This document shows positions 35,901 through 39,605 of a stretch of DNA of 64,000 bases, one piece after another. The position numbers and the translations under genes were made by a program. The notes under the pieces were generated by a model, which worked only from the letters and a program-made list of their open reading frames with translations, was not told where the DNA came from and did no database searches. Position 1 is the first letter of the stretch, and each line of letters begins with the position of its first letter. The DNA is taken from contig JAURYH010000044.1 of NCBI GenBank assembly GCA_030653975.1, positions 60,331 through 124,330 on the forward strand, read 5' to 3'. This DNA is from Hydrogenophaga sp. (GTDB lineage: Bacteria > Pseudomonadota > Gammaproteobacteria > Burkholderiales > Burkholderiaceae_C).

Positions 35901-36698
35901 ATTGGCCGCCACGCCGTCGAGTTCGCGCTGAGCGGCTTCGAGAAACCGGCCGAGCGCATGGTGACGATGCTGGGCATGTTCGCCGACGGCTTCAACCCGA
36001 TCGGCAACGCCGGCCTGTCCATGCAGACGCTGGCACCCACGGCGCTGGATCCGCTGGTGGCACTGACGGAGAACCGGGACTGGACCGGAAAGCCGATCGC
36101 CCGCACCTCGATGAACAAGGCGATTCCTGGGCACGCGCTGCACAAGGACACCGCCAGCACGCTGGCCAAGCTGATGGCCGAGGCGGTCAACGCCGCCACT
36201 GGTGGCAACGAGTACGTGGCGGGCGCCATGAGCCCTACCCCGGACCAGATCGACTACCTGATCGGCCAGGTCACCGGCGGCGTGGGACGCGAGCTGTCCA
36301 AGGTTGAGCAAACAGGCCTGGGTGTGGTGCGTGGCGAAAACGTGCCGATCTTCAAGATGCCGTTGGTAGGCCGGTTCATCGGTGATGCTGGCAGTCAGTC
36401 GAGCGAGGGCACGGCGTTCTACTCGAACGTGGCCAAGCTCAACGAGCTGGAGACGGAGATCAAAGGCTTGCAGGGGGATGGTCGTGCGGCCGAGGCCCAG
36501 CAGCTGCGTGCCGGGAGGCCTGACGCGTACCTGATCGCCGTGGCCAACACGGCCGAGCGTCAGGTGCAACGTCTGCGCCGCGAGAAGCGGGCGCTGATCG
36601 AGGCGGGTGCGCCACGAGAGAGGGTGAAGGCGATCGAGGAGAGCATCACCCAGGCCATGGCCCGTCTGAACCGGGCCGCCGAAAAGGTGAAGCAGTAG
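20958..36698 (+). CDS. Giant polyvalent protein, 5246 residues
   Basis: Modules in order, residues approximate. 36-178: GH73-like muramidase (WGLETGWG, Glu68). 308-362: glycine-zipper membrane segment. 790-915: inorganic-pyrophosphatase-like domain of polyvalent proteins. 1080-1160: zincin HEFKH (1092-1096) with downstream Glu. 1265-1413: PBECR-type nuclease ending RYIDKKK. 1640-1775: possible GNAT. ADP-ribosyltransferase-like domains with YHGT at 1956, 3031, 3881 and 4200. 2268-2911: helical domain, unrecognised. 3530-3536: EEIQSDW domain. 4350-5246: LPD38-like C-terminal region with hydrophobic helices. Ten SAR-like motifs sit at joints. The ATG lacks a strong ribosome binding site. Position last in the ejection-gene block and the muramidase-plus-membrane N-terminus suggest a virion protein injected into the host. 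I see no N4-type virion RNA polymerase motifs. No stop interrupts 15.7 kb. Confidence 0.9.
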   Translation: MSNLIIQDLSEVEQLIDAPSAPGAAPLAPSRRQGGVDSFVQENLQLAQRVGGRIGVEPHVLLGQWGLETGWGKSVIPGTNNLGNIKDFSGKGPSARDNMTGSVDAYKKFDTPDDFADGFSGLIERKYQTAMGAGGNSMRYFHALKKVGYAEDPNYIAKGSAAAAMAQRAMKTAGLSAASAPVQTASSRAPRYADRADSSADASQGGFISDLGTAVKQGVGMLSRNIRSSGSAALGNLSEVELLAEAQAAAAENDPQAKKALMAEIQLRKEANPESKVLTAITDVLGAAVANPEGTLQLVAEQAPNTLVTLGGGWAGAKAGAVAGGALGSVVPVVGTAAGAAAGGILGFLGGMFLGNALIETGAKAMEKAVDAEGFTEQDRQDALREGATKAGVITAVDALTFKLGGAAAKFINRSAIQAGARAEVKVLADAGVDISNGQSIARALAADSSLRQAATKAGQDAASAAASLTQRAATAGGVVGMETLGEGGGEYLGELAADGEADPYDAAIEALASFTQSAPQAAASMTSSQGNDMSVRGMLKVKADAGGVLSRAALAGLPEDAADEVPAGAPVDPISARAIEIETQVRNEGLLEQLRNIGQPGRTTTEFLDALAVAKNPKMDPVVRQQAVESLDMAMGWIRDGAMPGDAAIVQEESVDEAPIPADAADNIAAADIGGVIEPAAEPKARRLVDLPKVATPAGNAPASQRREMTQIQAAVEAGFDTVERRADGVYLVHSGKNQESKLSGLGAMARARKLIADATDARAHASASSPLNDLEQPTEAQAKAGNYKKGAARLNGFAISIENPRESVRSGTAPDGTKWESKMAHHYGYFRRTTGADNDQVDVFIGPRPDLDTVYVVDQIDGETGEFDEHKVMMGFKSIEDARAGYLANYEKGWQGLGAITEMPLSVFRKWVRSDAARKPASQYDPSSTTGESNGRDDAGAAGAGVGEQLHGDDGGRQGLGEADEGGEGGSRQHQNTGATGRAGRAAAQQGDRVADSARRDRSEEDVAIRDLAAAAAKQGRRVKIDAADPGDHRVQAAHNLFDAFERLTGHRAIPVVATGLHAFDGVQHGKYTFVNIDRPVQSLAWTIGHEFKHLSERLPGLAKLYNRIWDLIPVSAKAKYLVYLHETNQASTDQLSQATPDDLALLKEEMVADFMGQRFNDKAWLQQLAHQKPALFGDFVRDWVKALNALIGHLQAMLGRNGGSGNATKDIDALMAGYIAQLEEAKQIAFEVAVAWAERHPKLAKEADVAARTDGVQLSARAETVKVYEDRIDAIFAGDQANRIGARILDRSDMLDMLGLGDQPILIAEGKVIAGMDNHPRMTADVWKKIPGWLDNPAAVFDSDTVDGRLVFIAPELLNGLPVRMIVEASPELDGLSVSLMVNAYDAPGRAPWMRWAESGLTRYIDKKKLPAILAPSGLQLTRVEQEARGAGRILTEKNLSGYRRSAGDAKFSARDEFPSLDPDFLDGELEALLQAELEAELDGNGSATQMPAAADLRDAGLLAEDAFQELSWQDEGATGYQLTTRIPDLYREGKTARIDMEQAGGDGLWRADMPTTWFGPGADEADGYAPMQDVQDFVRRQVAAVTLHKNGFDLLSAAPKAAVRKAVDGWKTASELDNVRAYKRPSAKATTLKDIAHEMGLDEKYDVSIVIDTPYPGQTVYNIGFNSKTSEKRYGALLTLISDDGPKRLEVNTIELGRSGMGGAVYQLVSEFAARRNIPLHAESSVSAVNSYRRTEQMLSAALRTGKSNAMVPHKTQRVYGFNDKATTIEQHDDNLSRLVLATLRNAFELAPEVMDLQYHPQTGLFTLADGSDAERLVSEILSRVETRALGLGRSQLARAAMTREMMAGKLKADQIESFAAPVLYSAREALAAEYQAVVDQHMGKPSWMKAPNGQATKLTERQWVQVRTESFKKWFGDWESFATKEGGVWTDGDGAVSKAVHKDTGEPLVVYHGTDKGGFMAFKSAGGQQRGDLGIFTTDNYDMARSYVRRGRVQDVMAPTSRDELEEAGFQFEEGFSIQEKFYPDMESAEEDRDDGDEIVPSVRVTDVDGYDLDGPRETHYRFTSLDQAVAAAAESFGGSENISTVYATFINLRNPNESDFEGALWSGSRDHQWVVEVGGEIQSDSDGTMYFNSQEEARDFAQTFLSEDDEDADPYDYVRGADEHYSTSDDEVREGRRYGNDGTIIRNVIDDGGGSGPYAHEPSDVFVAFKPGQVKSAEWNTGEFGDVDDLRYSKRTQDAAAGDKTDVAQLPAGKPIPASVATGSLEQSLAVARSGSYRRGRELKADLQQRVLAAADQEGVDLSERTQANHQFLADMVRADAEFALKSNQNAVGWYDTKVSRALGALATVHPEIESNPKARLAFLWALATTSNGLKVNKNFELAERAYQAWKTTGTMPGDVGIGNAAGAINKSLLMFNHLVEKVGGERLAKFMSTEFGAGEIERMLGVAVGGEWKSTPVRGAAILGPKIGNGFFSNLNGYFNSLTMDRWLMRTWGRLTGTLLQVDPKMVKASRAKLASSITAMDDAQRRTMSRLIGVLVKRRMTVAEIDAAATAIQKASMKVNVREQMMAAPAMDRVRRDGNGHHKYLDGQKEAPANPGERNWIRAVFQTALDNLRESGVGMTMSDLQALLWYPERRLYDAAKSDEDVADGYEDDEAPDYANAAMALALDNGVDLKTVVAAMDQAEKRGTVRGETLSAEERAAMLKEFRSAPKQGTQLAFEVAPDPADNAAVDAWGQLTTQERTKVTDTVRKAVVDDIATLVGVPVQKVAPATGGYAGLVNPSLIAEYQKTKVSLAHARSLASAIGYVLDQDSVALVDPRVESKNGLIRITFSGKVEPHANAIYQAIHAAVPEVDAFTARGNNFDILNFTDLSNEELNDLVVNALEASDIPLEAVTSFGDVHSELVEKASYESHIQGARPGSGSEVRTGVDWLRDRARKAVSEGIREALDARRARRAAAARLADGAGRAAAKREGQPVNQAAQDWNNDTRFSARTEASPEFQAWSSGLEVIEDGFYTGGPAVFRAYHGTTHNGITEFSRTGDKGGFLGQGPYFTTSPDDASINYAGIGPDLKSRIGVAVDDIGQSVGDDKAYAEDVLRDYFDATGIEQEITKENIDGLLEQYGDTAIEHAATSQLKGDSDGLVMPAYVRLANPADTVHGTLDYNLVENDDGDVIDETGSLVDWVLTARAVGERYDIGRDMESYIDAMLADGDGARMADALSLANKHLTYATDDSGEMISAGHVFSEIAEEAGYDGIVMDAGFHFGPSRRGFGGARIPGMPGVGDGTMHIVPFSAAQVKSAIGNSGAFSAESNDIRQSARTPGELFFSELSAQVEKSTMKQAPAAAWKTYIKALSSKGVKADEIEWTGVNDWLDLQTGKVPKEALLGYLDANGVQVEEVVLGDQSLTPEQRAELRRLEALGEDELDDRSFNRLQDLTDRSDSPEQSTKYGNYTLPGGENYREVLLTLPVKVGRVDDETARRLGAEKGWDTDAPLYRSSHWNQGNVLAHIRVNDRTDADGRKILFVEEIQSDWGQDGKKKGFVGSNPGLTTEQDHAIREHFGRLVQERPRIFQATTDVNRMMVGMGTAEMEAALTIAGLDASIADGLHPTSGAIPVAPFVSNTQGWLNLALKRVIGMAVDGGYDAVAFVNGEQSAERYDLSKQIDRIDYADNGDGSYDLSAIKDGSEVFSEEGISLDRIEEVVGKDIAAKVQAGDGKAAGKVDRWESEDVKPAQMKSLSGLDLKVGGEGMKSFYDKIVPNAVKAMSKKLGGEVSGVRVQTSESVSGGKRFTYSTLTDLNGKHYVVSKETGDKVAGPFDAWQDASAWLGRNDPALVTEQPGLLITDAIREKLSGGMPLFSARDLEAAEKAGFDASKTWYHGTVAKDFKGFKAGKGGINELGSGIYVTDQPMYAEAWAGRPSDGGRIIPVVLKKGDIFDSTGIAQAWRGVKGEQMAKWFVPLAKRLKANNEALSTEASMTDSGEDLWRTWLGVSNHELAAHIMETVGRGGNLNTWLDRAGYIGMRNENSQIPGQVVVFRPQYLRSPWAKFNPKKADSGNLLYSARDVKINDHSKWSVYQERSAQVGDGFVRWIEDSDTTYVTDLQSGPKVRGRAILEWLKDSTGKQAYAVGVVDDAAGFWDRMEDDDLITGQTDEDFMTFFGLRPKYSARDPQTETEAFKAWFDGSKVVTASGDPQVVYHGTDGDFTEFDAGKSGKNYRSTGGQRGIFFTSSPSTASVYAEQPAGAVLNPGNPDGADFGDGTANIMPVYLSLQNPLIVSSTKSPDKYFDYNRDSIYARADKAGADGIIVRGKGAIKRDLFVAFKSSQVKSAIGNDGGFGGGGDIRYSIRNGNSLWDEPTASRFDDFVYKAQDKLIDLKRVVQSIKKSTGAIADDINAYLQEELFHGRAAKRAHDFGTQELTPLMEQLAADGLTIGDIEEYLHARHANEANRVIADRNPGVPGLQDGGSGMKDADADAYFANLPAALRTKLQAAAAKVDAINDKTRQLYVDYGLESQDTVDSWKSLFKHYIPLQREDKDGRGGMGIGQGFSVKGKETRGRTGSTRKVVDILANIAMQRERLIVRGEKNRVAAALVGLAAANPNPDFWSVGAPPAERVYDPNTNTVVDRVDPMYKSRDNVVVAKLSYPNGDVREMAVVFNEDDPRALRMAQAMKNLDAGNLEGILGVSAKITRYFSSINTQYNPVFGVVNLVRDVQGAMLNLGDTPLAGKRVRIARDTLSALRAIYGDLRAERRGGQATSPWAALWEEFVDQGGKTGYRELFRTSKDRADALQGILTPDAWMDSKLGKIFTANGTLKVPMSQAKKGADWIFSWLSDYNEAMENGVRLAAYKSALDKGMSKRQAASLAKNLTVNFNRKGQMGMQAGAVYAFFNAAMQGSARIGQTVFDMDGNDIKSIRLSKTGKQVVYGGILLGAIQAVALAWAGFDDEDPPEFVRERSLVIPIGDKKYLSIPMPLGFHVIPGIGRHAVEFALSGFEKPAERMVTMLGMFADGFNPIGNAGLSMQTLAPTALDPLVALTENRDWTGKPIARTSMNKAIPGHALHKDTASTLAKLMAEAVNAATGGNEYVAGAMSPTPDQIDYLIGQVTGGVGRELSKVEQTGLGVVRGENVPIFKMPLVGRFIGDAGSQSSEGTAFYSNVAKLNELETEIKGLQGDGRAAEAQQLRAGRPDAYLIAVANTAERQVQRLRREKRALIEAGAPRERVKAIEESITQAMARLNRAAEKVKQ
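23764..23985 (+). CDS. Small gene nested in the giant gene (copy 1)
   Basis: A 73-residue protein in the +1 frame within the giant gene, starting ATG 23764 behind GGAGAG (23754-23759). Its sequence looks like a real folded protein (EWVSNYMEMMEGARGWVKLM, then a helix RSRVIELLTQRGEIGVKRM). The giant frame over the same bases gives low-complexity Gly/Ala/Arg/Asp sequence (residues ~936-1010), the mark of an incidental frame. It lies exactly between the pyrophosphatase-like and zincin modules. Function unknown. Confidence 0.7.
   Translation: MDEMTLEQQAQEWVSNYMEMMEGARGWVKLMKEGKVGHVSIRTPEPPDELDEPLRSRVIELLTQRGEIGVKRM
29704..29907 (+). CDS. Small gene nested in the giant gene (copy 2)
   Basis: A 67-residue protein starting MKVTSKGHDPDLGRKFEQES at ATG 29704 behind AAGG (29694-29697), in the +1 frame relative to the giant gene. 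It has a plausible fold-like pattern (TGFVIGRAKPSLKASEKPLM, LDAQQQHDWLMEQVELP). Over it the giant frame gives Arg/Ala-rich sequence between the helical domain and the second ADP-ribosyltransferase domain. The frame is open upstream to 29620, but that extension is a shadow. Function unknown. Confidence 0.65.
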   Translation: MKVTSKGHDPDLGRKFEQESTGFVIGRAKPSLKASEKPLMPAGLDAQQQHDWLMEQVELPQNAKASR

Positions 36699-36705
36699 CC
36701 CTGGG

Positions 36706-36864
36706 CTACTTCAGCAGCTCGATGATGATGGTCACCGGGATGGCCAGCAGCATGGCCGCCCAGACCAGCACCAGCGAGATGTGGATGGTCTCCTGCGGCG
36801 CCACCGCGATGGCGCCCAGGAAGGCGATGAAGATGAGCCAGAGCCAGAACATGGCCGCGATCAT
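36706..36864 (-). CDS. Small two-TM membrane protein on the minus strand
   Basis: A 52-residue frame, convergent with the giant gene and ending 7 bases from its stop. It reads MIAAMFWLWLIFIAFLGAIA, then a short polar loop (VAPQETIHI), a second membrane helix and LLK at the end: two helices in a hairpin. Both strands were read and this is the only frame with protein-like sequence. The upstream ribosome binding site is weak. Being the sole minus-strand gene near the attachment site marks it as a possible moron, such as superinfection exclusion or membrane toxin, but no family is recognised. Confidence 0.6.
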   Translation of the reverse strand: MIAAMFWLWLIFIAFLGAIAVAPQETIHISLVLVWAAMLLAIPVTIIIELLK

Positions 36865-36927
36865 AGGGCTGACCTGGCCTTTTGTGGGCTACTGTTCGGC
36901 ATACATGATGGATGCTGACATGACCCA

Positions 36928-36979
36928 TCCAGGGGAATATTCAGGGGAATTGATGGGTATTCCAGGGTGTTCCAGGGGG
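36928..36979. repeat. Direct repeats near the attachment site
   Basis: Four related copies: TCCAGGGGAA (36928-36937), TTCAGGGGAA (36940-36949), TTCCAGGGTG (36960-36969) and TTCCAGGGGG (36970-36979), about 53 bases before the tRNA fragment. Short direct repeats at this distance are typical of integrase arm-binding sites; this is inference. Confidence 0.6.
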
Positions 36980-36983
36980 TGAC

Positions 36984-37025
36984 AGCAAACACTGCTCCAC
37001 TCTTCGCAGAGGGAAAGTGTTTGCT
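36984..37025. repeat. Perfect 10-bp inverted repeat beside attachment site
   Basis: AGCAAACACT (36984-36993) and AGTGTTTGCT (37016-37025) are exact reverse complements with a 22-base spacer. It could be a binding site for an integration host or excision factor, or a weak transcription terminator protecting the host side. No T-run follows. Confidence 0.65.
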
Positions 37026-37031
37026 ATTTCA

Positions 37032-37059
37032 GTTGGTTCGAGTCCAATCGCGCCTACCA
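37032..37059 (+). other. attR: displaced 3' end of a tRNA
   Basis: GTTGG-TTCGAGT-CCAAT is a full T-arm, followed by the acceptor strand CGCGCCT, discriminator A and CCA. No D-arm, anticodon arm or 5' strand precedes it, so it is a tRNA fragment and not a gene. From memory the T-arm plus acceptor match betaproteobacterial tRNA-Val(GAC). Phages inserting in a tRNA restore the gene at one end and leave the old 3' end at the other; this is the latter. Confidence 0.75.
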
Positions 37060-37076
37060 AACCTTTCCGAATTTTC

Positions 37077-37107
37077 AAAGGCCTGACGGTATCGTCCGGC
37101 CTTTTTT
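37077..37107 (+). terminator. Terminator of the displaced tRNA
   Basis: AAAGGCC (37077-37083) pairs with GGCC-TTT (37098-37104), with extra TGAC/GTC pairing and a run of six T to 37107. It lies 18 bases after the tRNA CCA and probably was the native terminator of the original tRNA gene. Confidence 0.8.
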
Positions 37108-37162
37108 CATTGCTGCGATGCAGCCGCCTCGGCGGTGGGCGGGCGCACAGGGTAAACCCATG

Positions 37163-37192
37163 CTGACAGTTGTCGGCGGCGGTTCCTAGAAT
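37163..37192 (+). promoter_or_regulatory. Probable sigma-70 promoter of phaR
   Basis: CTGACA (37163-37168) and TAGAAT (37187-37192) are each 5 of 6 to consensus with an 18-base spacer, 59 bases before the phaR GTG start. Confidence 0.55.
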
Positions 37193-37251
37193 GTGCCGTA
37201 TGCTCCGAGCAGTGCCGGTACCCGAGCCGCTCCCATTCTGAAAGTCCAGCA

Positions 37252-37794
37252 GTGCAAAAAAGCAAGGCCGAAGCCAGCAGCGCCAACCCGGGCGTCTTGC
37301 GCATCATCAAGAAGTACCCCAACCGGCGTCTGTACGACACCGATACCTCGTCCTACATCACGCTGGCCGAGGTCAAGGCGCTGGTGATGGACAACGAGCA
37401 TTTTGTGGTGCGCGACGCCAAGACCAATGACGACCTGACCCGCAGCATCCTGCTGCAGATCATTCTGGAAGAAGAAACTGCGGGCGTGCCCATCTTCACC
37501 GAGCAGGTGCTGGCCAACATCATCCGGTTCTATGGCCACGCCATGCAGGATTTCATGGGCTCGTACCTGGAGAAGAACGTGCAGATCTTCATGGATCTGC
37601 AGAACAAGATGTCCGAGCAGACCAAGGGCCTCAACCCCGAAGTGTGGAAGCAGTTCACGAACGTGCAGTCGCCCATGATGCAGGGCATGATGGGCACCTA
37701 CATGGAGCAGTCGCGCAGCGCGTTCACGCAGATGCAGGAGCAGATGCAGAAGAACAGCGAGCAGATGCTGGCGGCCCTGGGGTTGAAGCGCTGA
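37252..37794 (+). CDS. phaR: PHA synthesis regulator PhaR
   Basis: A 180-residue regulator. Residues ~15-75 are the conserved PHB/PHA accumulation regulator DNA-binding domain (IIKKYPNRRLYDTDTSSYIT). Residues ~80-125 form the PHB-accumulation domain. The Met/Gln-rich tail (MQEQMQKNSEQMLAALGLKR) is typical. PhaR represses phasin and PHA genes and is released by binding polyhydroxyalkanoate granules. The start is GTG 37252. It is the first chromosomal gene beyond the prophage junction and precedes rimO. Confidence 0.93.
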   Translation: MQKSKAEASSANPGVLRIIKKYPNRRLYDTDTSSYITLAEVKALVMDNEHFVVRDAKTNDDLTRSILLQIILEEETAGVPIFTEQVLANIIRFYGHAMQDFMGSYLEKNVQIFMDLQNKMSEQTKGLNPEVWKQFTNVQSPMMQGMMGTYMEQSRSAFTQMQEQMQKNSEQMLAALGLKR

Positions 37795-37914
37795 TATCTC
37801 CTGGGCTGCATGCCTCGCTGCTGCACGGGTCGATGCGCCCGCGGGGGGGGCGTTCCGATGCTGGACGTTCGCCCTGCCCCCGCCGTGGATGGGCGGGTCT
37901 GAGACAATCGGGCC

Positions 37915-39300
37915 ATGACTGAAACTGTTGTTACTCCGGGCGCCGCGGTGCCCAAGGTCGGTTTTGTGAGCCTGGGCTGCCCCAAGGCGCTGACCGACTC
38001 CGAACTCATCCTCACGCAGCTCAGCGCCGAGGGTTACCAGACCTCCAAGACCTTTGCCGGTGCTGATCTCGTGATCGTGAACACCTGCGGTTTCATCGAC
38101 GATGCGGTGAGGGAAAGCCTGGACACCATTGGTGAAGCGCTGGCCGAAAATGGCAAGGTGATCGTGACCGGTTGCCTTGGTGCGCGTGAAGCCGATGGCG
38201 GCGGCAACATGGTGCGGCAGATGCATCCCAGCGTGCTGGCGGTGACCGGCCCGCACGCCACCCACGAAGTGATGGAAGCGGTGCACCTGCACCTGCCCAA
38301 GCCGCACGACCCGTTTGTCGATCTGGTGCCGGCCCAGGGCATCAAGCTCACGCCGCGCCACTACGCCTATCTGAAAATCAGCGAAGGCTGCAACCACCGC
38401 TGTACCTTCTGCATCATCCCGTCCATGCGCGGTGATCTGGTGAGTCGGCCGATCGGCGATGTGCTGACCGAAGCGCGCAAGCTTTTTGAAGCGGGTGTCA
38501 AGGAGCTGCTGGTGGTGAGCCAGGACACCTCGGCTTACGGGGTGGACGTGCAGTACCGCACCGGATTTTGGGACGGCAAACCGGTCAAGACCCGCATGTT
38601 CGACCTGGTGCGCTCGTTGGGTGAACTGGCCAAAGGTTTTGGTGCCTGGGTTCGCCTGCACTATGTGTATCCCTACCCGCATGTCGACGACATTGTTCCC
38701 CTGATGGCCGAAGGCCTGTGCCTGCCCTACCTGGACGTGCCGCTGCAGCACAGCCATCCCGATGTGCTCAAGCGCATGAAGCGCCCGGCCAGCGGCGAGC
38801 GCAACCTGGAGCGCATCGCACGCTGGCGCGAGCTGTGCCCGGAGATTGTGGTGCGCAGCACCTTCATTGCCGGCTTCCCCGGTGAGACCGAGGCCGAATT
38901 CCAGCACCTGCTGGATTTCGTGCAGGAAGCGCGTATCGACCGTGCCGGCTGTTTTGCCTATTCCCCGGTGAGTGGCGCTGCAGCGAATGCGCTGGCCGAC
39001 CCGGTGCCCGATGCGGTGCGTGAAGAGCGTCGTGCGCGTTTCATGGCGGTGGCCGAGGCGGTGTCCGCCGACAAACTGCGCGAGCGCGTGGGCGCGACCA
39101 TGCAGGTGCTGGTGGATTCCGCGCCCGGCATGGGCAAGAAGGGTGGCGTGAGCCGCAGTTACGCCGATGCGCCGGAGATCGATGGTGTGGTGCGGCTGCT
39201 GCCGCCCGAGAAAATCAGCAAGACGCTGAAGGTGGGTGAATTCACCAAGGCGCGCGTTGTGGCTGCCGAGGGGCACGACTTGCTGGCGGTTCCGTTTTGA
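37915..39300 (+). CDS. rimO: Ribosomal protein S12 methylthiotransferase RimO
   Basis: A 461-residue radical SAM enzyme that adds a methylthio group to the conserved Asp of ribosomal protein S12. The N-terminal MTTase domain has Cys residues in [19 protein letters not shown] and TGCLGAR, which hold one iron-sulfur cluster. The radical SAM motif GCNHRCTFC has Cys159, Cys163 and Cys166 for the second cluster. The C-terminal ~65 residues form the TRAM domain that binds S12. Full length. Start ATG 37915. Confidence 0.96.
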   Translation: MTETVVTPGAAVPKVGFVSLGCPKALTDSELILTQLSAEGYQTSKTFAGADLVIVNTCGFIDDAVRESLDTIGEALAENGKVIVTGCLGAREADGGGNMVRQMHPSVLAVTGPHATHEVMEAVHLHLPKPHDPFVDLVPAQGIKLTPRHYAYLKISEGCNHRCTFCIIPSMRGDLVSRPIGDVLTEARKLFEAGVKELLVVSQDTSAYGVDVQYRTGFWDGKPVKTRMFDLVRSLGELAKGFGAWVRLHYVYPYPHVDDIVPLMAEGLCLPYLDVPLQHSHPDVLKRMKRPASGERNLERIARWRELCPEIVVRSTFIAGFPGETEAEFQHLLDFVQEARIDRAGCFAYSPVSGAAANALADPVPDAVREERRARFMAVAEAVSADKLRERVGATMQVLVDSAPGMGKKGGVSRSYADAPEIDGVVRLLPPEKISKTLKVGEFTKARVVAAEGHDLLAVPF

Positions 39301-39378
39301 CCGTTGTCGCGCCGGCATGCCAGGCTGACCACGGTCCGGTGGTCATCCGTGAAACCCTGCATCTGAATCTGAAAGTGA

Positions 39379-39417
39379 AAAGCCGGCGCACTGTGTGCGT
39401 GCCGGCTTCCGTGTTTT
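39379..39417 (+). terminator. Rho-independent terminator of rimO
   Basis: AAGCCGGC-GCAC pairs with GTGC-GT-GCCGGCTT, a strong stem with a short GT bulge, followed by a T-rich stretch ending TTTTT at 39417. It lies ~80 bases after the rimO stop. Confidence 0.65.
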
Positions 39418-39432
39418 TCCGTTCGAAAAAAC

Positions 39433-39470
39433 AAAAAAAGGGCTTGCAAACATCACGTTTGCAAGCCCTT
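39433..39470 (-). terminator. Terminator of the tRNA-Leu gene (minus strand)
   Basis: A perfect 14-bp stem, 39438-39451 with 39457-39470 around a 5-base loop, followed on the minus strand by a run of T (A-run 39433-39439 on the + strand). It lies directly downstream of the minus-strand tRNA. Confidence 0.85.
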
Positions 39471-39475
39471 ATGAT

Positions 39476-39560
<85 letters not shown>

Positions 39561-39576
39561 ATTTCAGGAAAACGCT

Positions 39577-39582
39577 AGTATA
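39577..39582 (-). promoter_or_regulatory. -10 box of the tRNA-Leu promoter
   Basis: On the minus strand TATACT lies 16 bases before the tRNA 5' end. No clean -35 box is visible; the rnr gene starts divergently only 45 bases from the tRNA. Confidence 0.4.
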
Positions 39583-39605
39583 GCACCAAAAATTGAACCT
39601 AAAAA

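Larger units (their letters stand above)
1..37059. mobile_element. Prophage, right part (left end outside window)
   Basis: Bases 1-36698 hold virion structural, lysis and ejection genes, all on the + strand and tightly packed, followed by one minus-strand small gene. The region ends at a displaced tRNA 3' fragment at 37032-37059, after which gene content is purely chromosomal. The portal gene is already open at base 1, so terminase, replication, repressor and integrase genes should lie to the left. The N4-gp56-type capsid protein, short head-tail region and giant internal protein suggest a podovirus-like temperate phage. No stop or frameshift is seen in any structural gene, so the visible module looks intact. 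Confidence 0.93.

Noticed and set aside
33324..36569. 1081-codon open frame on the minus strand opposite the giant gene
   Set aside because: His/Arg/Val/Gly-rich translation typical of the complement of a GC-rich gene; no start signals; the + strand has recognisable domains.
20958..36698. Possibility that the giant gene is an N4-type virion RNA polymerase
   Set aside because: Position and size fit, but no T7-like polymerase motifs were seen and the recognised modules are hydrolases and transferases.
36722..36982. 86-codon + strand frame after the giant gene
   Set aside because: Met/Ser-rich shadow of the minus-strand two-TM gene; no ribosome binding site.
37032..37059. A functional tRNA at the prophage end
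   Set aside because: Only the T-arm and acceptor 3' strand are present; upstream bases form an unrelated inverted repeat.
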